From Ferrovibrio sp046294345 (lineage in GTDB: Bacteria; Pseudomonadota; Alphaproteobacteria; Ferrovibrionales; Ferrovibrionaceae): a stretch of DNA of 64,000 nt. Both the position numbers and the translations under genes were made by a program. The notes beneath the pieces are model-generated. The model worked only from the letters and a program-made list of their open reading frames with translations. It did not search any database and had not been told where the DNA came from. The first letter of the stretch is position 1. Every line of letters starts with the position of its first letter. This document shows positions 8,965 to 18,840 of this stretch, in pieces. The stretch spans positions 46,361-110,360 of the forward strand of contig JBKBJT010000008.1 of the NCBI GenBank assembly GCA_046294345.1. The letters are read 5' to 3'.

Positions 8965-10971
8965 TTATGCCCCTAAAGGGGCGGTGGCCTGTTTCAGCCA
9001 GGCGCGCGTCTCGTCGTCCACCAGCGGCGCGATGTCGTGCCAGACCAGGGCATGATAGGCATCGATCCAGGCGACTTCGGCGGCGGTCAGCAGACCAAGG
9101 TCGATCAGGCGGCGGTCGATGGGCGCGCGGGTCAGCGTCTCGAAGCCGAGCCAGCGTTTGCCATTTTCCGCCTTCTCGGTCTCGACGCGCACGGCGACCA
9201 GGTTCTCGATGCGGATGCCATAGCCGCCGGTCTTGTAATAACCTGGCTCGTTCGAAACGATCATGCCGGGCTTCAGCGGCACCGCGCTGCCGGCCTTGGC
9301 GATGCGCTGCGGGCCTTCATGCACCGACAGGAAGCTGCCGACGCCATGGCCGGTGCCGTGGTCGTAATCCAGACCGATTTCCCATAACGGCTTGCGCGCC
9401 AGCGCGTCGAGCTGCTGGCCAGCCGTGCCTTCGGGGAATTTCGCCGTGGCGATGGCGATATGGCCTTTCAGCACGCGGGTGAAGCGGTCGCGCATTTCCT
9501 CCGTCGGTGTGCCGATGGCTACCGTGCGGGTTATATCCGTGGTGCCATCGGGATACTGGCCACCGGAATCGACCAGATAGAGGCTGCCGCTTTCCAGGTT
9601 GCGGTTGGTGGCCTTGGTGACGCGGTAATGCACGATGGCGCCGTTGGGGCCCGCGCCCGAGATGGTGCTGAACGACAGGTCGCGCAGGCCGTTATCCAGC
9701 CGGCGGAAACTCTGCAGTTTGTCCGCCGCACCAATTTCGTCGACCGTCACGCCTTTCGCCGTCTGCCTATCAAGCCACGCCAGGAAGCGCGTGATGGCGG
9801 CGCCGTCACGGCGATGGGCGGCGCGGGTGCCATCCAGTTCGGCGTCTGTTTTGCAGGCCTTGGGCAACAGGCAGGGATCATCGGCGCGGATCAGTTTCGC
9901 GCCCGCTTGCTCCAGCGTCTGCAGCACGAAGATGCCGCTGGTGGCCGGATCGACCTGCACGGCCTTCGTATCCCGGCCAAGGGCTGCGAGCGCGGCGGGG
10001 AACTCATCCGGCGCATGCAGCCGCACATTGCTTAAATGCCGGCGCACGGCATCGTCCAGCTTGCGGGCATCGATATACAGATCGACCGCGCCGTCAGCAT
10101 TCAGCACTGCCATGGAGAGCGGCAGGGGGGTATGGGGCACGTCGCTGCCACGGATGTTCAGCAGCCAGGCAATCGATTCCGGCAGCGTCAGCACCACCGC
10201 ATCGGCGCCCCGCCCCTTGATGGCGGCGGCGATCTCGGCGCGCTTCTCGGCGGCGCTGCGGCCGGCCAGTTCGGTCGGCTGGATCAGCACCGGGCCCAGC
10301 GGGGGCGGCGGCTGGTCGATCCAGACCGCGTCGATGGGATTGTCCTCGGCCGCCACCAGCGAAGCATTGGCGGCCTCGCAGGCAGCGGCGAACCGTTTCA
10401 CGCCGTCCTCGACATGCAGCCAGGGATCGTAGGCCAGTTTTTCGCCGGCCTTCAGGTTGGCCTTCACCCAGTCGGCGGGCGGATTGTCGATACTGTGCAG
10501 GCGGTCGAACAGCGTGCCGTCCACCTGCTGGCTGAGCTGCAGGGTATAGCGGCCGTCGCTCCAGATCGCCGCCTTCTCGGCCAGCACAATGGCCAGTCCG
10601 GCCGAACCGGTGAAGCCGGTCAGCCAGCTCAGGCGCTGGGCGCGCAGGGGCACATATTCGCTCTGGTATTCGTCGGTCAGCGGCACAATCACGCCCGCCA
10701 GCCCGCGCTTTGATAACTCGGCACGTAAACTCGCCAGCCGGCCGGCCACGGCGGCACGGTCCTCGATGGTGGCGGCGAAACGCGCGGCCAGTTCGGCCAC
10801 CAGGGCGGCGGCCTTGTCGGGGGGCAGGGCGGCATGGGCCGGCAGCAGGGCAAGACCGGGGAAGCCGTCGAAAACCCGCGGCGCGGCGGCGATTCCACGT
10901 AACCAATTTGTAAGCACGGGCGGCAGACCGGCAGTGAGGGCGGATAGCGGGCCTGGCTGGTGCAATGTCAT
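8965..10971 (-). CDS. Xaa-Pro aminopeptidase P family metallopeptidase (M24B)
   Basis: A 668-residue cytosolic aminopeptidase P of the long three-domain type, cleaving N-terminal residues before proline. Two creatinase-like N-terminal domains precede a C-terminal pita-bread domain. Metal ligands are visible: Asp in VDSGGQYPDGTTDITRT, His in HGTGHGVGSFLSVHEGP, Glu in NEPGYY and Glu in GIRIENLVAV. The first roughly 75 residues precede the usual start of the creatinase domain (RLASLRAELSKRG). AAGGGG lies at a suitable distance before the ATG at 10971, so that start is kept. Divergent from the first DUF1127 gene. Confidence 0.92.
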   Translation of the reverse strand: MTLHQPGPLSALTAGLPPVLTNWLRGIAAAPRVFDGFPGLALLPAHAALPPDKAAALVAELAARFAATIEDRAAVAGRLASLRAELSKRGLAGVIVPLTDEYQSEYVPLRAQRLSWLTGFTGSAGLAIVLAEKAAIWSDGRYTLQLSQQVDGTLFDRLHSIDNPPADWVKANLKAGEKLAYDPWLHVEDGVKRFAAACEAANASLVAAEDNPIDAVWIDQPPPPLGPVLIQPTELAGRSAAEKRAEIAAAIKGRGADAVVLTLPESIAWLLNIRGSDVPHTPLPLSMAVLNADGAVDLYIDARKLDDAVRRHLSNVRLHAPDEFPAALAALGRDTKAVQVDPATSGIFVLQTLEQAGAKLIRADDPCLLPKACKTDAELDGTRAAHRRDGAAITRFLAWLDRQTAKGVTVDEIGAADKLQSFRRLDNGLRDLSFSTISGAGPNGAIVHYRVTKATNRNLESGSLYLVDSGGQYPDGTTDITRTVAIGTPTEEMRDRFTRVLKGHIAIATAKFPEGTAGQQLDALARKPLWEIGLDYDHGTGHGVGSFLSVHEGPQRIAKAGSAVPLKPGMIVSNEPGYYKTGGYGIRIENLVAVRVETEKAENGKRWLGFETLTRAPIDRRLIDLGLLTAAEVAWIDAYHALVWHDIAPLVDDETRAWLKQATAPLGA

Positions 10972-11083
10972 GGGGTAACCCCTTGCTGTGTCGTTGAAAT
11001 TATGGGGCGGTGCGGGGCGTTCGTCCAGACCAAGCTATGCAGTTTCTGCAATACTGCGTAAGCAAACAATCATGGGTAAGTCA

Positions 11084-11112
11084 TTGTTTTTTCATAGGTG
11101 CAGTGCAATATT
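11084..11112 (+). promoter_or_regulatory. Promoter-like sequence of first DUF1127 gene
   Basis: TTGTTT (11084-11089), 17-nt spacer, AATATT (11107-11112). The core GGTGCAGTGCAATAT matches 13 of 15 bases of the sequence at the same position upstream of the second DUF1127 gene (11843-11871), with TTG placed identically 13 nt before GGTGC in both. The conservation between two paralogues supports it as a real promoter. Confidence 0.6.
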
Positions 11113-11165
11113 CCCGTCGTGGCCGCGATGCACAGAGAAGCCCGGACCACAGAACGGAGACTACC

Positions 11166-11528
11166 ATGAACACCCTGCGCACCCAGACCGCTTTTGCCAT
11201 CCCGGCCAACCTGGCGCCCATGAGCGCCGCCGAGATCGAGGCCTATGCGCGTCGTATCCGCGCCGAAGCCCTCGCCAACCTGATCGTCGGCGGCTGGACC
11301 GCCCTGAAGGGCGTCGCCGCCCGCGTGAAGGCCCATCTCGACCAGCGCCGCGCCATGGAAGAGCTGAGCAGCCTCGACGACACCATGCTGCGCGACATCG
11401 GCCTCAGCCGCTCGCAGATCCCGGCCGCCGTGGCCGGTCTGATCGAACGTCCGGCCCCGGTCGTCCATGTGAACGAGAACGTCGCCACCGCCAAGGTGAC
11501 CCGCCTGGTGCCGCGCGAAGCGGCCTAA
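11166..11528 (+). CDS. DUF1127 domain-containing protein (120 aa)
   Basis: A small protein with the arginine-rich DUF1127 motif at about residues 60-91 (RRAMEELSSLDDTMLRDIGL then SRSQIPAAVAG). Short DUF1127 proteins in alphaproteobacteria are linked to phosphate, carbon and RNA-metabolism phenotypes. This one is longer, with about 60 extra N-terminal residues and a C-terminal tail. GGAGA precedes the ATG at 11166. The frame is open further upstream but lacks a good start. It has its own promoter-like sequence and a strong terminator, so it appears monocistronic. Molecular function unknown. Confidence 0.85.
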   Translation: MNTLRTQTAFAIPANLAPMSAAEIEAYARRIRAEALANLIVGGWTALKGVAARVKAHLDQRRAMEELSSLDDTMLRDIGLSRSQIPAAVAGLIERPAPVVHVNENVATAKVTRLVPREAA

Positions 11529-11627
11529 TGCGGCAAGAGTTCCTCCCGCCGGTACCGGCTGAGTATCGCGTCCGTCTCCAAAGTCTCCTCCCCCTGAGCG
11601 GAGGCGGCGCACCGGTCACCGACAAGA

Positions 11628-11670
11628 ACGCGCGGCCCTAGGGCATTGCCCTCAGGCCGCGCGTTTTTTT
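11628..11670 (+). terminator. Rho-independent terminator after first DUF1127 gene
   Basis: ACGCGCGGCC (11628-11637) pairs with GGCCGCGCGT, with further pairing of AGGGCA/TGCCCT in the apical part, followed by seven T. A strong GC-rich hairpin about 100 bp after the stop. Confidence 0.85.
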
Positions 11671-11842
11671 ATGTCCTGCCCTGAAACCGGCGTACCGGGC
11701 GGCATGCGTTAAAAACATGGCTGCTTTCGAGTCGGTGCAAATCACCGCATAAGGATTTGATTAATCAGCAGGCGGAAAAATTAGGCAGCGGGTTATTTTT
11801 TATACATCTTTGAAATTACTCAAAAATTTAATCATTTCGCTC

Positions 11843-11871
11843 TTGCAAAATAAATGGTGCGGCGCAATATA
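11843..11871 (+). promoter_or_regulatory. Promoter-like sequence of second DUF1127 gene
   Basis: TTGCAA (11843-11848), 17-nt spacer, AATATA (11866-11871). The core GGTGCGGCGCAATAT aligns base for base with the promoter-like sequence of the first DUF1127 gene. Confidence 0.6.
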
Positions 11872-11903
11872 TGCGACAGCGATACTGACGTAGTTCACAG
11901 GTG

Positions 11904-11919
11904 GCGTCATAAGTGACGC
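11904..11919. promoter_or_regulatory. Perfect inverted repeat, possible operator
   Basis: GCGTCA, TAAG, TGACGC. It sits about 33 bp downstream of the promoter-like -10 and 51 bp before the start codon of the second DUF1127 gene. No equivalent is seen before the first paralogue. Confidence 0.4.
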
Positions 11920-11970
11920 AGTCTCGCTGAGGAACACCCGGGGCGGCTGATCCAACGTAAGGAGATAGCC

Positions 11971-12471
11971 ATGCAAACCCCGCGCTTGAACAAGATGCCC
12001 TCCACCCTCGACAGCCCGGCCTATCACTATCTGGGCCTCACCGATTACGTGCAGCTGGAGCGTGAAGCCCGCCGGGCCCGTGCGCGCCTGATCGCGTCGT
12101 ACCTGACGCGGGCCTTCAAGGCCCTGATCGGTCCGCAGCCGGAGCCCAGCAAGGTGGCCGATTTCACCGCCGACGACCTGATCGCCATGGGCGTGCCGCG
12201 CAAGGATCTGCGCGTCGCCCTGTTCGGCCAGTCGCTGGGCAACCTGATCGCGGCCGGTCTGAAGCGTGTGGCCGCCACGATCCAGCGCGCCTCGGCGGAA
12301 GCCGAGCTGCGTAACCTGGATGACCGCACCCTGCACGACATGGGCCTGAGCCGTTCCGACATTCCGGCGGCGGTGGCCGGCGATATCTATCGCCCGGGCC
12401 AGCCGTCGAACGAGAATGCCGGCGAAGCCAAGGTGCAGGTGCTGAGGCAGAAGGACGTCGTCGCCGCCTGA
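11971..12471 (+). CDS. DUF1127 domain-containing protein with an internal repeat (166 aa)
   Basis: The C-terminal part (residues about 108-138, AELRNLDDRTLHDMGLSRSD) is a clear DUF1127 motif. An earlier segment at about residues 63-86 (ADFTADDLIAMGVPRKDLRV) follows the same pattern DL-x-x-MG-x-x-R-x-D, so the protein seems to carry a diverged second copy. Typical DUF1127 proteins are 45-90 residues, so this is long. TAAGGAG lies 7 nt before the ATG. It follows its 120-residue paralogue in the same orientation but has its own promoter-like sequence. Function unknown; regulatory or RNA-related roles are known for short relatives. Confidence 0.85.
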   Translation: MQTPRLNKMPSTLDSPAYHYLGLTDYVQLEREARRARARLIASYLTRAFKALIGPQPEPSKVADFTADDLIAMGVPRKDLRVALFGQSLGNLIAAGLKRVAATIQRASAEAELRNLDDRTLHDMGLSRSDIPAAVAGDIYRPGQPSNENAGEAKVQVLRQKDVVAA

Positions 12472-12490
12472 GGCGACGCTGAACGCCGGC

Positions 12491-13402
12491 TTAGGCGCGG
12501 CGTTCAAAAACCAGGGTATGCCAGCCTTCGCGCGGAATGCGCCGCGCGAGGCTGAGCCCTCCGGCCTGCAGACCGGCCGCGCGATAGCGCGCGACGATCA
12601 GTTTTTCCTCGCGTGCCAGCAGGCCCGACAGCACCAGGTGTCCGCCGGGCGCCACCAGATGGCTCAGGCCTGTCGCCATGCGGCAGAGCGGCTCGGCCAG
12701 AATATTAGCCACCACCAGATCATAGGGGCCACAGGCCTTCAGCCGTGGATCGTCCGGCCGGCTCGCGGTCAGCGCTTTGATGCGGTCCGTCAGGCCGTTC
12801 AGCCGGATGTTGTCGCGCGTCACGGCGACGGCCACCGGATCGATATCGGCGGCCAGCACCTGTCGCGCACCGGCCTTCGCCGCCGCCATGGCCAGCACAC
12901 CTGAACCGGTGCCCATGTCGAGCATGCGACGCGGCGCCCTGATACGGCAGAGATCGTCGATCGCCAGCAGGCAGCCATAGGTCGATGGCGCGCGGCCGGT
13001 CCCGAAGGCCAGGCCGGCATCCAGCAACAGGCTTAAACTGCCGGGCGGCACCGCATGGGCGTCATGGGCGCCATACAGGAAAAACCGACCGGCACGGATC
13101 GGCGCATTCAGCTTGTTGGTATGGCGCACCCAGTCCTGTGCCGGCAGGTGAGCGAAGCGGATCGTCGCGGGAATACCCAATGCATCCGCGATTTCCCCCA
13201 GCCGCTTGCGCCAGAGCTTCTGGTCGGGCGGTGCGTCGAACAGCACCTGCATGCGCCAGTCGGGGCTGACCGCCACGCCAGGTTTCAGCACTTCATAGGA
13301 CGTGACCGCCAGAGCCTCGTCGCCCAGCATTTCTTCGGCAGCGGCCACTAGGTCGACCGGCACATCCAGTTCGACCGACCAGAATTCGGGGGAAAGCGGC
13401 AT
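12491..13402 (-). CDS. prmA: Ribosomal protein L11 methyltransferase PrmA
   Basis: PrmA trimethylates ribosomal protein L11 using S-adenosylmethionine. The 303-residue protein has an N-terminal L11-recognition domain (FWSVELDVPVDLVAAAEEML), the PrmA signature DAGLAFGTGRAPSTYGCL, SAM motif LDMGTGSGVLAMAAAKAGA and NPPY-equivalent VVANILAEPL. The signature normally reads GTGTHPTT; here it is GTGRAPST, a modest divergence, so other class I protein methyltransferases cannot be fully excluded. It lies 17 nt downstream of uvrD on the same strand and is probably co-transcribed. Confidence 0.88.
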   Translation of the reverse strand: MPLSPEFWSVELDVPVDLVAAAEEMLGDEALAVTSYEVLKPGVAVSPDWRMQVLFDAPPDQKLWRKRLGEIADALGIPATIRFAHLPAQDWVRHTNKLNAPIRAGRFFLYGAHDAHAVPPGSLSLLLDAGLAFGTGRAPSTYGCLLAIDDLCRIRAPRRMLDMGTGSGVLAMAAAKAGARQVLAADIDPVAVAVTRDNIRLNGLTDRIKALTASRPDDPRLKACGPYDLVVANILAEPLCRMATGLSHLVAPGGHLVLSGLLAREEKLIVARYRAAGLQAGGLSLARRIPREGWHTLVFERRA

Positions 13403-13403
13403 G

Positions 13404-13419
13404 CTCAGGCTTTCTCGAC

Positions 13420-13433
<14 letters not shown>
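13404..13433. repeat. 15-bp tandem duplication spanning the uvrD stop codon
   Basis: The unit CTCAGGCTTTCTCGA occurs at 13404-13418 and again, perfectly, at 13419-13433. One copy encodes the last codons and stop of uvrD. The second makes up most of the 17-nt gap before prmA, so the sequence encoding VEKA-stop is present twice. Confidence 0.9.
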
Positions 13434-15753
<2,320 letters not shown>

Positions 15754-15875
15754 GGGGTCTACATAGCCCAATGGGGCAGGGCTGGCCACCCGCACAGCCT
15801 GTCTGGCGCGCTCTGCCGATTGCCCCGCCTGCGCCAACGCGTTACCTCTATTGGTATTCCAAGGAGAGAAACGCC

Positions 15876-17282
15876 ATGGCCCCCGTTGCCGCCCAGCCCC
15901 GCCTGACCCCCGCCGCCACCGAGACGGCGCTTGCCGCGCTGAAGCAGCTGCTGGGCGACCGGCTCACCACGGCTCAGGCGGTACGCGACCAGCATGGCCG
16001 CGATGAATCCTGGAACCCGCCGTTTCCGCCTGATGCCGTGGCTTTCCCGCAGTCCACCGAGGAAGTGGCCGAGATCGTGAAGATCTGCGCCGCCCACGGC
16101 CTGCCGATCATTCCCTATGGCGCCGGCACCTCGCTGGAAGGCCATGTCACCGCGCTGCAGGGCGGCATCAGCATCGACCTGATGCAGATGAACAAGGTGC
16201 TGCAGGTGAATGCGGAAGACCTCGACGTGGTCTGCCAGCCCGGCGTCACCCGTAAACAGCTCAACGAATACCTGCGCGATACCGGCCTGTTTTTCCCGAT
16301 CGATCCGGGCGCCAATGCCTCGATCGGCGGCATGGTCTCCACGCGGGCCAGCGGCACCAATGCCGTGCGCTACGGCACCATGCGCGAGAACGTGCTGGCG
16401 CTGACCGTGGTGATGGCCGATGGCCGCATCATCCGCACCTCCAAGCGCGCCAAGAAATCGGCGGCCGGCTATGACCTGACCCGCCTGTTCACCGGCTCGG
16501 AAGGCACGCTGGGCATCATCACCGAGATCACCCTGAAGCTCTATGGCATCCCCGAGGCGATGTCCTCGGCGATCTGCTCGTTTGCCACCCTGGAAGGCGC
16601 GGTGAACACCGTGATCCAGACCATCCAGGCCGGCATCCCGGTGGCGCGCATCGAACTGCTCGATGATGTGCAGGTCGCTGCCATCAACAGCCATTCCAAG
16701 ACCGACATGCCGGTGCAGAACCTGCTGATGCTGGAATTCCACGGCACCGAGGCGGCGGTCGCCGAGCAGGCCGAAATGGTGCAGGGCATCGCCTCCGACC
16801 ATGGCGGCAACAATTTCCAGTGGACCACCAAGCCCGAGGAACGCGCCAAGCTGTGGCAGGCGCGCCACGATGCGGCCTATGCCGCCAAGGCTTTGCGCAA
16901 GGGCTGCGAAGTCTGGGCCACCGACGTCTGCGTGCCGATCTCGCGCCTGGCCGAATGCATCCTCGAGACCAAGGAGGATGTGGTGAAGACCGGCCTGACA
17001 GCGCCGCTGGTCGGCCATGTCGGCGATGGCAACTTCCACCTCGCCATCGTACTCGACCGCAACAACCCGGCCGAGATCGAAACCATCGAGGCCTTCAACG
17101 AGCGTCTGGTGCATCGTGCGCTGCGCATGGACGGCACCTGCACCGGCGAACACGGCATCGGCCGCGGCAAGATGAAGTACCTGACCGCCGAGCATGGCGA
17201 GGCCGTGGCGGTGATGCGCGCGATCAAGAAGGCGCTCGATCCCGACAACCTGATGAACCCGGGCAAGATATTTAGCATCTGA
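15876..17282 (+). CDS. FAD-binding oxidoreductase, D-lactate dehydrogenase/GlcD type
   Basis: A 468-residue member of the FAD-linked oxidase family (FAD_binding_4 plus FAD-oxidase C). The PCMH-type FAD domain has PYGAGTSLEGHVTALQGGIS and GANASIGGMVSTRASGTNAVRYG. The C-terminal catalytic domain has HVGDGNFHLAIVLD and CTGEHGIGRGKMKYL, with the metal/substrate histidines of D-2-hydroxyacid dehydrogenases. It most resembles bacterial homologues of mitochondrial D-lactate dehydrogenase and glycolate oxidase GlcD. No glcE/glcF partner is adjacent, which favours a stand-alone D-lactate-type enzyme. AAGGAG precedes the ATG at 15876; the longer frame overlaps uvrD in antisense and is rejected. Confidence 0.9.
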   Translation: MAPVAAQPRLTPAATETALAALKQLLGDRLTTAQAVRDQHGRDESWNPPFPPDAVAFPQSTEEVAEIVKICAAHGLPIIPYGAGTSLEGHVTALQGGISIDLMQMNKVLQVNAEDLDVVCQPGVTRKQLNEYLRDTGLFFPIDPGANASIGGMVSTRASGTNAVRYGTMRENVLALTVVMADGRIIRTSKRAKKSAAGYDLTRLFTGSEGTLGIITEITLKLYGIPEAMSSAICSFATLEGAVNTVIQTIQAGIPVARIELLDDVQVAAINSHSKTDMPVQNLLMLEFHGTEAAVAEQAEMVQGIASDHGGNNFQWTTKPEERAKLWQARHDAAYAAKALRKGCEVWATDVCVPISRLAECILETKEDVVKTGLTAPLVGHVGDGNFHLAIVLDRNNPAEIETIEAFNERLVHRALRMDGTCTGEHGIGRGKMKYLTAEHGEAVAVMRAIKKALDPDNLMNPGKIFSI

Positions 17283-17292
17283 AGCAAATCCG

Positions 17293-17319
17293 GCCAAAAT
17301 ACTGGTCGGTTTGGCTTTT
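17293..17319 (+). terminator. Possible weak terminator after the FAD dehydrogenase gene
   Basis: GCCAAA (17293-17298) and TTTGGC (17310-17315) flank an 11-nt loop and are followed by TTTT. The stem is short and AT-containing, so this is tentative. Confidence 0.3.
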
Positions 17320-17451
17320 CTGGCCCAAGGGCCGCTAAAACTGGCACACGCGGTGCTCAGTTTCAGGTGTCGCTGGAAAACGGCCCGCTCAGGACCTATT
17401 ATTTGCAATTCCTGAAAACCTGTAAGTCTACAAGCAGTTAGGACGAAGGCG

Positions 17452-18840
17452 ATGAGTGCGCGGAAATGGTCCCCCGATAGCTGGCGCAGCAAACCGATCA
17501 AGCAGGTGCCGGATTATCCCGACGAGGCTGCCCTGGCGGCGGCCGAGGAGAAGCTGTCGAAATATCCGCCGCTGGTCTTTGCCGGCGAAGCCCGCAACCT
17601 GACGGCGTCGCTCGGCAAAGTGGCCGAAGGCCGCGCCTTCCTGCTGCAGGGCGGCGACTGCGCCGAGAGCTTTGCCGAATTCAGCGCCAACAATATCCGC
17701 GACACCTTCCGCGTGCTGTTGCAGATGGCCGTGGTGCTCACCTTCGGCGCCGCCCTGCCGGTGGTGAAGGTCGGGCGTCTCGCCGGCCAGTTCGCCAAGC
17801 CGCGTTCGGCGCCGACCGAGAAGCGCGGCGATGTCGAACTGCCGAGCTATCGCGGCGACATCATCAACGGCATGGATTTTGATGCCGCCGGCCGTCAGCC
17901 CGATCCGGGCCGGCTGCTGCAGGCCTATAGCCAGGCGGCGGCGACGCTGAACCTGCTGCGTGCTTTCGCTTCGGGCGGTTATGCCGATCTGCATCGTGTG
18001 CATGGCTGGAATCTCGGCTTCGTGGCGAAAAGCCCGGAGGCCGAGCGCTGGCAGGACGTGGCGGCGCGCATCACCGAGGCGCTGGATTTCATGGAAGCCT
18101 GCGGCATCAGCCCGGAGCGCACGCCGGAAATGCGCACGGTGGATTTCTACACCAGCCACGAGGCCCTGCTGCTCGGTTACGAGCAGGCGATGACCCGCGT
18201 CGATTCCACCTCGGGCGAGTGGGTCGATACCTCGGCGCATATGCTGTGGATCGGCGACCGCACGCGCCAGCCCGACGGCGCTCATGTCGAGTTCCTGCGT
18301 GGCGTGCTGAACCCGCTGGGCCTGAAATGTGGCCCGACCACCGATCCGGATGAGCTGATCCGCCTGATCGATCTGCTGAATCCGCAGAACAAGCCAGGCC
18401 GCCTGACGCTGATCGCCCGCATGGGCCACGACAAGGTGCAGAAGCATCTGCCGGCTTTGGTGCGCAAGGTGGCGCAGGAAGGCCGCAGCGTGGTGTGGTC
18501 CTGCGATCCGATGCACGGCAACACGCTGACCTCGTCGTCCGGCTACAAGACCCGGCCGTTCGACCGCATCCTGTCGGAAGTGCGGCAGTTCTTCGAGGTG
18601 CATCTGGCCGAGGGCACCCATGCCGGTGGCATCCACCTGGAACTGACCGGCCAGGACGTCACCGAATGCATGGGCGGTGCCCAGGCCATCGGCGACGACG
18701 ACCTGTCCAGCCGTTATCACACCCATTGCGACCCGCGGCTGAATGCCTCGCAGTCGCTGGAGCTGGCTTTTCTGATCGCCGAGATGCTCAAGCTCGAGCG
18801 CATGAACCGCGGCAGCCAGCGCCATGCAGCCCAAGCCTGA
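17452..18840 (+). CDS. Class II 3-deoxy-7-phosphoheptulonate (DAHP) synthase
   Basis: This enzyme condenses phosphoenolpyruvate and erythrose-4-phosphate in the first step of the shikimate pathway. The 462-residue length and the segments FLLQGGDCAESFAEF, KVGRLAGQFAKPRSAP, SYRGDIINGMDFD, MLWIGDRTRQPDGAHVEFLRG and CDPMHGNTLTSSSGYKTR are diagnostic of the plant/actinobacterial-type class II enzymes, not the AroFGH class I family. AAGG precedes the ATG. The 3' end overlaps the nicotinate phosphoribosyltransferase-like gene by 17 nt, so the two are probably translated from one message. Confidence 0.95.
   Translation: MSARKWSPDSWRSKPIKQVPDYPDEAALAAAEEKLSKYPPLVFAGEARNLTASLGKVAEGRAFLLQGGDCAESFAEFSANNIRDTFRVLLQMAVVLTFGAALPVVKVGRLAGQFAKPRSAPTEKRGDVELPSYRGDIINGMDFDAAGRQPDPGRLLQAYSQAAATLNLLRAFASGGYADLHRVHGWNLGFVAKSPEAERWQDVAARITEALDFMEACGISPERTPEMRTVDFYTSHEALLLGYEQAMTRVDSTSGEWVDTSAHMLWIGDRTRQPDGAHVEFLRGVLNPLGLKCGPTTDPDELIRLIDLLNPQNKPGRLTLIARMGHDKVQKHLPALVRKVAQEGRSVVWSCDPMHGNTLTSSSGYKTRPFDRILSEVRQFFEVHLAEGTHAGGIHLELTGQDVTECMGGAQAIGDDDLSSRYHTHCDPRLNASQSLELAFLIAEMLKLERMNRGSQRHAAQA

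Larger units (their letters stand above)
11671..11970 (+). other. AT-rich leader region of second DUF1127 gene
   Basis: About 300 bp without a credible gene. It contains the promoter-like sequence at 11843-11871, a perfect inverted repeat GCGTCA-TAAG-TGACGC (11904-11919) between that promoter and the start codon, and the ribosome binding site TAAGGAG near 11958. The long 5' UTR of about 95 nt and the palindrome suggest post-initiation or repressor control; this is inference. Confidence 0.5.

Noticed and set aside
11528..11641. 37-codon frame starting at a TAATG overlap with the first DUF1127 gene
   Set aside because: Runs into the terminator stem, has no recognisable sequence and no separate ribosome binding site.
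11931..11957. GGAAC followed by CAACG, considered as an EcfG (general stress) promoter
   Set aside because: The -10 half does not match CGTT at N16-17 spacing and the site is too close to the start codon.
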